Positions 18,929 through 27,199 of a stretch of DNA of 64,000 nucleotides are shown one piece after another. Position numbers and translations under genes: made by a program. The stretch is from the NCBI GenBank assembly GCA_963754135.1, contig CAVWEY010000003.1, forward strand, positions 2,294,001 through 2,358,000. Direction: 5' to 3'. Position 1 is the first letter of the stretch, and each line of letters starts with the position of its first letter. Source of the DNA: JAJFUI01 sp963754135 (lineage in GTDB: Bacteria > Planctomycetota > Planctomycetia > Pirellulales > Thermoguttaceae). The notes under the pieces are model-generated. The model ran no database searches and was not told the origin of the DNA. It saw nothing but the letters and a program-made list of their open reading frames with translations.

Positions 18929-19754
18929 TCACGATACCAGTTGCCGCAAGTACTTCACACTCCGGGCGGCCTGCTCGACGGTGCCGCATTCGACGCTCAG
19001 CACGATGTCGCGGGGGGCTGCCTTGCAGATTTCGATCACCTTGGCCCAATCGACCACGCCGTCGCCACAGGCGCAGCCCACCGGCGTGCCGCTCACCTTG
19101 CCCCGCTCCGCGTCGGACTGAGTAACCGAGATGTCCTTGGCGTGGAGGTGGACCAAGCGGTCCTTGACGTGCCGCAGCCAAGCGATCGGGTCCTCGCCGG
19201 CCAGGTAGCTGTTGCCGGTGTCGAAGTTCACCCCAACGGCGGGCGAATCGGTCAACGCGAGGATGCGGTCCAGCCCGGCCGGCGTCCTGGTGTACTGCTG
19301 GTGTGGCTCGATGCCCACGAGCACGCCCCGCGGCTCGGCCACTGCGGCCACCTCGCGGAGCGTGTAGCGCATCAGCACGTGGTCCTCCTCGACGGTGGTC
19401 CAGGGCTGCTTGCGGCCCTCATCGGTATTGACCACCGGCGCCGCACTCGGCGGCGAAGCGGACCGCCTGCTTGAGGTAGTCCGCGCCAGCCTCGGGCCGG
19501 CACAACGGCGCGTGGGCGGAAAGGGCGGAGAGCCGGATGCCCGCCTTTTCGCACGCCCGGCGGATGCGGTACGGATCGTCGAGCATCGAGACGCTGTGGA
19601 AGTAGCCGGCTTCGCTCAGCAGCTCGCGGCCCCAGTGGACCATCGGCTCAACGCAGTCGTAGCCCAGCAGGGCGGCCTTTTCGACGCCCCACTCGAACGG
19701 TTTGTCGTCGTGGCGGACGAACTCCATGTTCACGCCCAATGAAATCTTGCCCAT
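18929..19754 (-). CDS. Sugar phosphate isomerase/epimerase (xylose-isomerase-like TIM barrel), frameshifted near 19437
   Basis: The ATG at 19754 has a GAGGAG site. The N-terminal frame reads SLGVNMEFVRHDDKPFEW through LSALSAHAPLCRPEAG and AVRFAAECGA. The next frame continues VVNTDEGRKQPW, GVLVGIEPHQQYTRTP, VGVNFDTGNSYLAGEDP, DRLVHLHAKDISVTQ and ends VKYLRQLVS. The metal ligands typical of the fold (Glu in GIEPH, Asp in NFDTGN, His in HLHAKD) are present. Joined length is about 275 residues, normal for the family. It belongs with the DUF6807 gene about 120 bases downstream and probably works on a sugar or inositol-like substrate. Confidence 0.82.
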
Positions 19755-19875
19755 GCGGTGTCTCCTCAAGAACCAGGTGCTCCATAGCGCTCCACCCCCA
19801 CTGGTCGCAGTCAACGGGCGTTGGAGGGCCGGCCCTTATGATATGGTACAAGGAGAGCCGCTTCAATCGGCGGGC

Positions 19876-19933
19876 GTAGGACGAGTTTTCCAACGCATCC
19901 GTTTTCTGGGGCGAGTTGGAAAACTCGTTCTAC
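19876..19933. repeat. REP inverted pair, family B (GTAG + CGAGTT-TTCC-AACTCG)
   Basis: On the minus strand from 19933 the sequence reads GTAGAA then the hairpin CGAGTT-TTCC-AACTCG. The plus-strand unit from 19876 is GTAGGACGAGTTTTCCAACG, a diverged partner. It is an inverted pair with the same GTAG foot as family A but an unrelated stem. Confidence 0.75.
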
Positions 19934-20079
19934 GGAACCGGCACCCCTCGTAAGCATGGTCCGGCGGACTCCCGAAACGGCCGCGCGGCCGCCCGGTGGG
20001 CTGGCAGGCCCTTCCGCCGGCTGTTATCATAAACCGCTTGCAAACACCCACCACCAAGGCCCCTGCAAGGGAGTGATTC

Positions 20080-20709
20080 ATGTCCGACTACACGGATCTC
20101 TACAATGCCATATTGACGGGCAACGCCAAAAAGGCCGAGGAAGTGACCAAGGCGGCCCTGGCGGCCAAGGTCGATCCCACCGAATTGGTGCGGAAATACA
20201 TGATCCCGGCCATGGACGAGGTCGGCAAGCGCTTCGAGTGCAACGAATACTTCGTTCCCGAACTGCTGATCGCCGCCCGGGCCATGAAGACCTCGCTCGA
20301 ACTGATCACGCCCCTGTTGGCCGAGGCCGGCGCGGAGCCGGTCGGAAGGGTGGTGATCGGCACCGTCCAGGGCGACTTGCACGACATCGGCAAGAACCTC
20401 GTGGCCTCGATGCTCGAAGGGGGCGGCTTCCACGTGGTGGACCTCGGCGTGGACGTTCCCCCCGAGCGTTTCGTCGAAGCCGCCAAGGAGAAGGACGGCA
20501 CGATCGTCGCCCTCTCCGCCCTGCTGACCACCACGATGACGATGATGAAGAACGTCATTACCGCCCTGGAGAAGGCCGGAGTCCGCAACCGCACCAAGGT
20601 GATGATCGGCGGCGCGCCGATCACCCAGCAGTACGCCGACGAGATCGGGGCCGACGGCTACAGCGACAACGCCAGCGCGGCGGTGGCCCTGGCCCGGAAA
20701 CTGGCGTAG
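20080..20709 (+). CDS. Corrinoid (cobalamin-binding) methyltransferase protein, MtaC/MttC-like
   Basis: The 209-residue protein has a helical N-terminal cap (residues 1-85: LYNAILTGNAKKAEEV, YFVPELLIAARAM) and a cobalamin-binding Rossmann domain with the lower-ligand motif GDLHDIGKNLVASMLEGGGF near residue 105 and IGGAPITQQYADEIGADGY near the end. Such proteins carry a methyl group on cob(III)alamin between a substrate-specific methyltransferase and an acceptor. It heads a same-strand set with the MetF-MetV fusion and a methyl-THF:corrinoid methyltransferase. A long hairpin repeat separates it from the next gene. The substrate-specific methyltransferase is not in the window. Confidence 0.92.
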   Translation: MSDYTDLYNAILTGNAKKAEEVTKAALAAKVDPTELVRKYMIPAMDEVGKRFECNEYFVPELLIAARAMKTSLELITPLLAEAGAEPVGRVVIGTVQGDLHDIGKNLVASMLEGGGFHVVDLGVDVPPERFVEAAKEKDGTIVALSALLTTTMTMMKNVITALEKAGVRNRTKVMIGGAPITQQYADEIGADGYSDNASAAVALARKLA

Positions 20710-20715
20710 TTAGCT

Positions 20716-20800
20716 GGGTGCCATGTCCACGCTTGCCGTGGGCATGTGGGGATTCTTCCGCGTTCTCGACATGCCCACGGCAAGCGTGGGCATGGCACCC
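20716..20800. repeat. 31-bp inverted repeat between the corrinoid-protein and metF genes
   Basis: Arms 20716-20746 and 20770-20800 match with one mismatch; each begins GGGTGCCATG and can itself fold (CATGCCCACG-CTTGC-CGTGGGCATG). It starts only 6 bases after the corrinoid gene's stop and could act as a processing or termination hairpin, but its structure (two inverse hairpin units) is that of a mobile repeat pair. Confidence 0.85.
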
Positions 20801-20824
20801 GCCCGGACACTGATTTGAGTTGAC

Positions 20825-22393
20825 GTGACTGCTCCGTACAACAACGTGACCTACCGCGAGATGCTCGCCTCCGGCCGCTTCTATTACGGCGCCGAGGTGG
20901 TCACCACCCGCGGGCTCGAGCCGGTCGATTCGCCGGGCAATCTGGCCACCTTTGCCAGAGACTTGCTGGCCGACCCGCGGATCGGCTGGATTTCGATCAC
21001 CGACAATCCGGGCGGCGGGCCGATGCTGCCGCCCGACTGGCTGGCCGGTCTGGTGGCCGACCGCCGCGCCCGCGTGGTCCTGCACCTGACGTGCAAGGAC
21101 ATGAACCGCAACGGCATCGAGGCCGCCGCCTGGCGCTATGCCTCGGAGGGCTTCGAGAACATCCTGGCCATCACCGGCGACTATCCCACCGGCGGCTTCC
21201 GCGGCCTGGCCGAGCCGGTGTTCGACCTGGATTCGGTGGGACTGCTGACGCTCTTGCAGTCGATGAACGCCGGCCTGGGCGTGACCGGCCGCGGCGGCAA
21301 GCCCGAAACGCTGCCGAAAACCAACTTCTACATTGGCTGCGTCGTCTCGCCGTTCAAGCGCTACGAGCGCGAGCTGGTGCCGCAGTATTGCAAGCTGGTG
21401 CGCAAAATTGCCGCCGGCGCCCGCTGGGTCATCCCGCAGCTCGGCTACGACATGCGGAAGTTTCACGAGGTGAAGCTGTTTCTCGAAGCCCGCGGCATCG
21501 ACGTGCCGGTGATCGGCAACGTGTACCTCTTGAGCAAGGGCGTGGCCAAGCTGTTCCACAGCGGCAAGCTGGCCGGCTGCGTGGTCAGCGCCGAACTGCT
21601 GCGGAAGATCGAGACCTACGCCGCCGGGCCGGACAAGGGGAAGAAGTTCTGCCAGGAGTTGGCCGCCAAGCAGTTGGCCGTGTTCAAGGGGCTAGGCTTC
21701 GCGGCGGGCTACATCGGCGGCATCCACCGCGCCGACGGCTTCGGACCGATCATCGACCTGGCCGAGAGCTACCAGCCGGACGACTGGCGGGACTTTCTCA
21801 AGGAAATCCAGTTCTCCCAGCCCGGCGAGTTCTTCCTCTTCGACCACGACCCTTACACCGGCCAGAGTGACGCCGGGCGGATCAACCGCGAGTTCCTGGA
21901 TTCGCTCAAGCGGCCGCCGAAGTCGAAAGAGGTGACGTTCAACTACCGGCTTTCGCGGCTGGTCCACGGCTGGGCGTTCACCCGCGACAAGGCGCTCTAT
22001 CCGCTGCTGCGGCGGATTTACGCCCGGTGGGACCGCAAGCCGGGCTTCTTGAGCCGCATGGCCTACCGGGTCGAGCGGGCGGCGAAACTGGCGATGTACG
22101 GCTGCCGGGACTGCGGCGATTGCAGCCTGCCGGACTGCGCCTACATCTGCCCGAAAAAGTGGTGCTCGAAGTGCGGCCGCAACGGACCCTGCGGCGGCTC
22201 GGCCGACGGCCGCTGCGAACTGGACGACAAGGAGTGTTTCTGGGCCCGCATTTACGAGCGGCTGAAGTCCTACGGCGAGTCGGAAACGATGCTCGACCGC
22301 CCGGTGACGATCTACAACGCCACGCTCAAGGAACACGTCGTCCTGGGCCAATACGTTCCTGGACCGGGACCACAACGCACCAAGTCATCCTGA
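20825..22393 (+). CDS. metF: Methylenetetrahydrofolate reductase MetF fused to MetV-type zinc/cysteine domain
   Basis: Residues 1-300 form the MTHFR TIM barrel (FYYGAEVVTTRGLEPVD, GWISITDNPGGGPMLPPDW, LTCKDMNRNGIEAAAW, NILAITGDYPTGG, VIGNVYLLSKGVAKLF). The C-terminal 110 residues are a MetV-like domain with many cysteines (YGCRDCGDCSLPDCAYICP, then WCSKCGRNGPCGG). It interconverts methylene-THF and methyl-THF, with the cysteine domain probably linking to another electron carrier. Flanked by a corrinoid protein and a methyl-THF:corrinoid methyltransferase, it fits entry of methyl groups into, or exit from, the folate pool. The TGA stop falls within a GTCATCCTGAGC repeat. Confidence 0.9.
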   Translation: MTAPYNNVTYREMLASGRFYYGAEVVTTRGLEPVDSPGNLATFARDLLADPRIGWISITDNPGGGPMLPPDWLAGLVADRRARVVLHLTCKDMNRNGIEAAAWRYASEGFENILAITGDYPTGGFRGLAEPVFDLDSVGLLTLLQSMNAGLGVTGRGGKPETLPKTNFYIGCVVSPFKRYERELVPQYCKLVRKIAAGARWVIPQLGYDMRKFHEVKLFLEARGIDVPVIGNVYLLSKGVAKLFHSGKLAGCVVSAELLRKIETYAAGPDKGKKFCQELAAKQLAVFKGLGFAAGYIGGIHRADGFGPIIDLAESYQPDDWRDFLKEIQFSQPGEFFLFDHDPYTGQSDAGRINREFLDSLKRPPKSKEVTFNYRLSRLVHGWAFTRDKALYPLLRRIYARWDRKPGFLSRMAYRVERAAKLAMYGCRDCGDCSLPDCAYICPKKWCSKCGRNGPCGGSADGRCELDDKECFWARIYERLKSYGESETMLDRPVTIYNATLKEHVVLGQYVPGPGPQRTKSS

Positions 22394-22408
22394 GCGCAGC
22401 GAAGGATC
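22384..22408 (+). repeat. GTCATYCTGAGCGCAGCG repeat copy overlapping the metF stop
   Basis: A single 25-base copy of the same element found as an inverted pair at 22778-22852, differing at two positions. It covers the last three codons and the TGA of the MetF-MetV gene. Confidence 0.85.
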
Positions 22409-22429
22409 TCCGTAGGGGCGGGACGTAAG

Positions 22430-22787
22430 ATGCGCGAGTATTACGTCTATATCATGACCAACAAGTCAAGAAACGCTGTATACTGGCGTGACAAATGACC
22501 TCGAACGTCGCGTCTATGAGCATAAACAGAAGCTGATCAAAGGATTCACAAGCAAGTACAACATCACGAAATTGGTTTGGTACGAGACGTTTCCCGATAT
22601 TCAGCAGGCGATTGAAGGAGAGAAGAAGATCAAAGGTTGGCTTCGCTCGAAGAAGATCGCATTGATTGAGTCGCAGAACCCAAATTGGGAAGACTTGAGT
22701 CAGGGGTGGTATGAAGATCGGGTGACGAAACAGGGAAGCCTCCAAGATTGCAGCCGTTTACGAGGCCCGAAAACACCGTCATTCTGA
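22430..22787 (+). CDS. GIY-YIG endonuclease-domain protein (YhbQ/URI-like), frameshifted near 22478
   Basis: The ATG at 22430 starts REYYVYIMTNKSRNAVYW, which contains the first GIY-YIG strand. The frame then breaks. The next frame begins VTNDLERRVYEHKQKLIKGF and continues YNITKLVWYETFPDIQQAIE and EKKIKGWLRSKKIALIE, the rest of the domain. Joined length of about 115 residues fits small single-domain GIY-YIG proteins. Function of this group is unclear (DNA repair or mobility). It is more AT-rich than its neighbours and lies between two copies of the GTCATYCTGAGC repeat, suggesting that it arrived as an insertion. The break may be real or an error. Confidence 0.75.
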
Positions 22788-22852
22788 GCGCAGCGAAGAA
22801 TCGTGTCCGCGTTGCGATTCCACGCAAGATTCTTCGCTGCGCTCAGAATGAC
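22778..22852. repeat. Perfect 25-bp inverted repeat (GTCATTCTGAGC family)
   Basis: Arms 22778-22802 and 22828-22852 are perfect inverse copies separated by 25 bases. The first overlaps the end of the GIY-YIG gene; the second ends 20 bases before the methyltransferase start. A third, slightly diverged copy is at 22384. Confidence 0.9.
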
Positions 22853-22871
22853 CTTTGCAGGAGTTCCGTCC

Positions 22872-23744
22872 ATGCCCATCCCCAATCTGACGATTATCGG
22901 CGAAACGATCAACGATTCCGTCCCCTCGACCAAGAAGCTCTTCGACGCCGGCGACATCGACGGGATTCTGGAACTGGCGCGGATGCAGGACGAGAAAGGG
23001 GCGGCGTTCATCGACGTGAACGTCGGCCCCCGCCCGGCCGAGTTCATGGCCGAGATGGTCGGCAAGATTCAGGGCGTGACGGCCCGGCCGCTGTCCATCG
23101 ACACGCCCGACCCGGCCGTCGCCGAGGCCGGCCTGCGGGCCTACGACCCGGCCCGCGCCGGCGGCAAGAAGCCGATCCTCAATTCGGTCAGCGCCTTGCG
23201 GGCGGAAATGTTCGACCTCTATCAGATCCGCCCCTTCCGGCCGATCCTGCTCTGCTCCGAGAACGTGGTCGAAGGCCGGTCGCGGCCCTGCCACACCGCG
23301 CAGGAAACCTACGAGGCGGCCCGGCAACTCGTCCGAACGTTTTTCGCCCGCTGCCCCGGCGCGACCAATGACGACTGCATCATCGACCCGGGCATTGCCC
23401 CCATCGGCAGCGACTCGGAGGGAAACATCCACCGGCTGGTGGCAGCGATGGAGTTGATCCACGCGGACCCAAGTTTCGCCGGCTGCCACGCCTCGGTGGG
23501 CCTGAGCAATTTCACAGTGATGCTCCCCTCGAAACGCCCCGACGGCTCGCCGGTCAAAGGCCCGCTGGAAAGCGCCTTTCTCACCAAGGTCATGCCGCTG
23601 GGCCTGGACATGGTCATCGGCTCGGTCAAACGGAACTATGAACTGCTCGCCCCCGATCATCCTGCCATGGTCTGCTTCGAAGAATGCCTGAAGCAGAAGG
23701 GCTTCGACGTGCTGATGAGGGTGCGGGAGTTTTATACGAGTTGA
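22872..23744 (+). CDS. Methyltetrahydrofolate:corrinoid methyltransferase (pterin-binding, AcsE/MtgA-like)
   Basis: I take the ATG at 22872, preceded by CAGGAG; earlier in-frame codons lie inside the repeat. The 290-residue protein is a DHPS-like pterin-binding barrel: LTIIGETINDSVPSTKK, GAAFIDVNVGPRPAEFM, RPLSIDTPDPAVAEAGLRAY, PILNSVSALRAEMFD, DDCIIDPGIAPIGSDSEGN and HASVGLSNFTVMLPSKR. Such enzymes move methyl groups between corrinoid proteins and THF. The nearby corrinoid protein is the likely partner, and MetF-MetV handles the methyl-THF. Its end overlaps the convergent LarA-like gene by 13 bases. Confidence 0.9.
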   Translation: MPIPNLTIIGETINDSVPSTKKLFDAGDIDGILELARMQDEKGAAFIDVNVGPRPAEFMAEMVGKIQGVTARPLSIDTPDPAVAEAGLRAYDPARAGGKKPILNSVSALRAEMFDLYQIRPFRPILLCSENVVEGRSRPCHTAQETYEAARQLVRTFFARCPGATNDDCIIDPGIAPIGSDSEGNIHRLVAAMELIHADPSFAGCHASVGLSNFTVMLPSKRPDGSPVKGPLESAFLTKVMPLGLDMVIGSVKRNYELLAPDHPAMVCFEECLKQKGFDVLMRVREFYTS

Positions 23745-25024
23745 CACCCTTCCTCTGCTATCGCGTTGATGCTCTGAAGATTCCCCGCGGCGTCGAAGGG
23801 CAGCTCTCGCAGGTCGGTGAGAATCTCCAAATCCGGCCGCTCGCGGGCCTCCGCCAGATAGGCCGCGGAACATTCCACCTCGGCCAGGTGCAGCGTGTCG
23901 GCGATCCAGAGCAGCTTCCCTTCGGCCAGCTCCGTCAGCCCGATCGTCCCCAGCGCCGCGGCCAGCATCTCGCGGTCGGTCTCATAGTCCAAGGGCGGCA
24001 TGGCCGCGCCGATGTGGCCCGACGTCAGCCCGTTGAGTCGCGTGGCGGCGAAATCGGCCTCGCGGAGCAATTGCGACCGGCAGAACTCGGCCATGCCCCA
24101 GCCGTGGGCGTTGCCGTGCGTGGCCTCGCTCAGGCCCCGCAGGGCGATCCGCCGCACCTTCGGCCACTCGTCGTCCAGGGCCTTGTGGTCGTTGAACTTC
24201 CGCCCCACCACGTTCGGGTCGAGCCCCGTGCCGCTCAGGTCCTTGCCGATGCGGTCCACCAGCAGCACGTCGACGCGCTCGAACGGCAGCCGCGGCATCA
24301 GCCGCCTGGCCAGGACGAGCAGTTCCTTCTCGCGGGCCTCGAACTCTGCGGGCGGCACGGCCTCGATCCGCGCCGTCTGGTCGTAGGCGTTTTCCACCAC
24401 CGCCAGGCCGGCGAGGATGCGGCACCGATCGAGCACTTCATCGGCCGCGCTGCGGATAATCCGCTCGAAGCTGAAATCCTGGATCGCACGGTGATAGACC
24501 TTGGCCCCTTCGCACTTGCCCAGCCCCAGCAGGAGCATCTTCATCAGACCGCTCTCGACCGGGCCGCAAAAGGCCGTGTGCGGCTTCACCCGGTTGCAGA
24601 CCAGCACGTGATCGGCGTCGAAGGCCAGCCGGTCGAAATGGACCGGAAACCCCTCGGCCGCGCGGCCAACGACGACGGTTTCCAGGCTCGAACGGATCGG
24701 ACAGCCCGAGAACTCCTCGGTGAGGCCGTAGGACTCCAGGAGCCGCCGCTGTCCGTCGGCGGTGCCGCCGCCGTGGCTCCCCATCGCCGGCACAATGAAC
24801 GGGATTGCACCCAGGCCCTTGAGGTGTTCGGCAATCGCCCGGATGATTACGGCCAAATTGGCGATACCGCGACTGCCGACGGCAACGGCCACGCTCTGGC
24901 CGGGCTGGACCTTCCTGCCCAACTCCAGCCGCTCAAGCTGCCGGCGGGCTTCGCCCGGCACGTCCTCGACACGGGCGGCGTCGAACGTCTGGCGGAGGCG
25001 GAACACTTTGGGGAAGTCTGTCAT
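23732..25024 (-). CDS. LarA-like nickel-pincer racemase/epimerase family protein (DUF2088)
   Basis: The protein has about 430 residues and the LarA N-terminal signature: VAVAVGSRGIANLAVIIRAI, then PFIVPAMGSHGGGTADGQRR, and HVLVCNRVKPHTAFCGPVES. The second half (VDVLLVDRIGKDLSGTGLDP, NAHGWGMAEFCRSQL) is typical of this subfamily. LarA uses a nickel-pincer nucleotide to racemise 2-hydroxy acids; whether this relative has that cofactor or substrate is unknown. No larBCE genes are seen nearby. An upstream TTG at 25054 is possible but the ATG at 25024 fits the family start better. Confidence 0.8.
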   Translation of the reverse strand: MTDFPKVFRLRQTFDAARVEDVPGEARRQLERLELGRKVQPGQSVAVAVGSRGIANLAVIIRAIAEHLKGLGAIPFIVPAMGSHGGGTADGQRRLLESYGLTEEFSGCPIRSSLETVVVGRAAEGFPVHFDRLAFDADHVLVCNRVKPHTAFCGPVESGLMKMLLLGLGKCEGAKVYHRAIQDFSFERIIRSAADEVLDRCRILAGLAVVENAYDQTARIEAVPPAEFEAREKELLVLARRLMPRLPFERVDVLLVDRIGKDLSGTGLDPNVVGRKFNDHKALDDEWPKVRRIALRGLSEATHGNAHGWGMAEFCRSQLLREADFAATRLNGLTSGHIGAAMPPLDYETDREMLAAALGTIGLTELAEGKLLWIADTLHLAEVECSAAYLAEARERPDLEILTDLRELPFDAAGNLQSINAIAEEGCQLV

Positions 25025-25198
25025 CAGTTGGTCAGCAGGATCGCGATTTTCCAAAGTTAGACTCGGCCCCCCGGCCTCCCGATCGCGTTGATCTGTGGCG
25101 CGGCCGAGAATCCGGCAAGGGGCATCCTAACACCATGCGGGGCCGGATTTCAAGCCCAAGAAATGGGCCACTCCGCTTGTTACGCGCGGGCAGTTGCC

Positions 25199-26121
25199 CT
25201 ACTCGCCGAAGAGCGTCTTCTTGCCCACGGGTGTGGCTGCCCGATGCCGCCGGGTTCGGGGCACGTGCGGCGTTGGCGGGGCGCTTGTCAGCGAGTCGGC
25301 CGGGCCGTCCAAGGGCGAGCCAACCTGCGTACTCTTCAGCCGGGCCTTGATCTTCGCCACGTAATCCGCCGACAACTCGAAGCCGAGCCATTGCCGGCCG
25401 AGCTTCTTCGCCACCGCCAGCGTCGTGCCGCTCCCGCCGAACGGATCGAGCACGATTTGGTCCGGGTTCGACGAGCAGCGGATGATCCGCCCCAGCAGTT
25501 GCTCCGGCATCTGGCAGCCGTGAAAGCCCTCCCGCTCCTTGAACGTGCCGGCCACGCGCGAAAAAACCAGGTATCCTCCTCGGCCGAAAAACTGTGGGGG
25601 GCATCTTGCGGGCGGAGAATCCAGGTGTTGTCCGGCAGCCGGCCCTTGGGGTTCGCCCGCGTGTCGGCGTAGACCAACTGCCGGGCCGAGGGAACCCGCA
25701 CCGCCGGATCGTCGGCATTGAACGTGAACTGCTTCGGGTCTTTGACGAATTGGAACAGGTGCGTATGCGAGCGGCTGAAGCCGTGGGTGCAGTTGACGCC
25801 GAACGTGTAGTACCAGATCACCCAACTGCGGCAGGTGAGGCGGCAATCCCGCTGGGCGATCAGCTTTAGTTCGGCAGCGTATTCGTCGCCGATGGCCAGC
25901 CAGAACGTGCCGTCGGCCTTGAGCGCCCGCTCCGCGCCGGCCATCCACGCCCGGCTCCAATCGAGATACTCGTGGTCCGCCCGCTCGTCGTGGTAAACGT
26001 CGTACCCATAGCCGATATTGAAGGGCGGATCGGCAAACACCAGATCGACGCTGCCCGGCTCAATCCGCTCGAACAGCTTGATGCAATCCCCTTGATAGAC
26101 GTGATTGGTCGCCAATGCCAC
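25199..26121 (-). CDS. Site-specific DNA methyltransferase (N6-A/N4-C), frameshifted near 25565
   Basis: I choose the GTG at 26121, which has AAGGAGA upstream. The first frame has the catalytic motif VDLVFADPPFNIGYGYDVYH and runs to HSFSAEEDTWFFRAW. The second resumes SRVAGTFKEREGFHGCQMPE and has the AdoMet motif VLDPFGGSGTTLAVAKKLG near the C-terminus. Motif IV before motif I makes it a beta-type enzyme. Joined length of about 306 residues is normal. No restriction gene is adjacent, so it may be an orphan regulatory methyltransferase. Recognition sequence unknown. Confidence 0.85.
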
Positions 26122-26202
26122 CGGTGCGTCTCCTTGCGGCCACGGGAAGAATACGCCAGTGATACACGATTTTCGGCAGCCGGCAAGCCGCCCCCACCGG
26201 TC

Positions 26203-26267
26203 GTAGGGTGCGTGAAACGCACCGACGGCCGTATTGCCAATTCCGTGGTGCGTTTCACGCACCCTAC
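26203..26267. repeat. REP inverted pair, family C (GTAG + GGTGCGT-GAA-ACGCACC)
   Basis: Unit 26203-26223 is GTAG plus a 7-bp stem with GAA loop; unit 26247-26267 is its exact inverse. The inverse unit's GTAG holds the TAG stop (26264-26266) of the LpxI gene. Confidence 0.92.
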
Positions 26268-27151
26268 GCGGGACTGCCCATCGCCACAATCACCAGCCCC
26301 TTGCGGTCGGCGAACTCGATCACGGCGGGCTGATCGAGGAAGATGGTCCGGCCGGCCTCGACGGCCAACACCTTGCCGCCGGCCGCGTGGAGCGTTTCGA
26401 GCGTCAACAGTCCGACCGTGGGCACGTCGAAGCGCATGTCCTGCCGCGGCTTGGCCACCTTGACCACCGTGAAGCCGCCGGCGCGGCAGAGCACGCCGGC
26501 CCGGCGGATGCACTCGTCGGTCCCCTCGACCGCCTCGACCGCCAGCACGGCCTGGTCCTTCACCGCCACGCTCTGGCCGATGTCGAGCCGGCCCATCTCC
26601 TTGGCAATCCGCCAGCCGAACTCGATGTCTTTCTGCTGCCAGGCGGTCGGGCCGTGGCGGGTGAGCTGGCCCTCGGGCACGAGCAGTTCGGGGGCGTAGT
26701 CGGTGGCCGGGGCGAAGTGAATCCCCTCGGCGGCAAACTCGTTGACAATCGCCATCATCAGCGAGTCGTCGCGGCAGTCCTTCTTCCGGGTCCAGAAATG
26801 GGGCACGAACATGCGGATCGTCCGCAGGTCGGGCAGGTGGCGGAGCCAACCGAACCGCTGGAAGAGCCGCACCTTAAAAATCTTGCCCGCCATGGTGACT
26901 TCCGTCACCCCGTGCCGCTTAAAGTAGCGGATGGCCGAGCCGAACTTGGCCAGCCCGAGCCAGTGGAAGTCATGGCACACTTCAGCCAGCGCGGGATCGG
27001 CGTGCCCGATCGTGCCCAGGCAATAGACCTCGCAGCCCTGGCGGCGGAGTGCCTCTGCGATGACGACCGGGTAGCGGCCCCAGCCAGCCAACAGACCGAC
27101 GCGACGTTTTTCCAACGGGGTGGGCATGGGAGGCTGGGCTCGGGGTTCCAT
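26264..27151 (-). CDS. lpxI: UDP-2,3-diacylglucosamine pyrophosphatase LpxI
   Basis: LpxI cleaves UDP-2,3-diacylglucosamine to lipid X, the fourth lipid A step. It is the alternative to LpxH. Landmarks: RVGLLAGWGRYPVVIAEAL at the N-terminus, VTEVTMAGKIFKVRLF, TRKKDCRDDSLMMAIVNEF, and the C-terminal catalytic half with VKDQAVLAVEAVEGTDECI and FDVPTVGLLTLETLHAAG. Length of about 295 is normal. ATGs at 27151 and 27127 are both possible; neither has a strong ribosome site. LpxD lies about 1.9 kb upstream on the same strand. The stop codon belongs to a REP element. Confidence 0.92.
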   Translation of the reverse strand: MEPRAQPPMPTPLEKRRVGLLAGWGRYPVVIAEALRRQGCEVYCLGTIGHADPALAEVCHDFHWLGLAKFGSAIRYFKRHGVTEVTMAGKIFKVRLFQRFGWLRHLPDLRTIRMFVPHFWTRKKDCRDDSLMMAIVNEFAAEGIHFAPATDYAPELLVPEGQLTRHGPTAWQQKDIEFGWRIAKEMGRLDIGQSVAVKDQAVLAVEAVEGTDECIRRAGVLCRAGGFTVVKVAKPRQDMRFDVPTVGLLTLETLHAAGGKVLAVEAGRTIFLDQPAVIEFADRKGLVIVAMGSPA

Positions 27152-27199
27152 GTACTCTACCAAAGCCGCTGCCGGCTTCGCAAGGCTTGCCGACTGACT

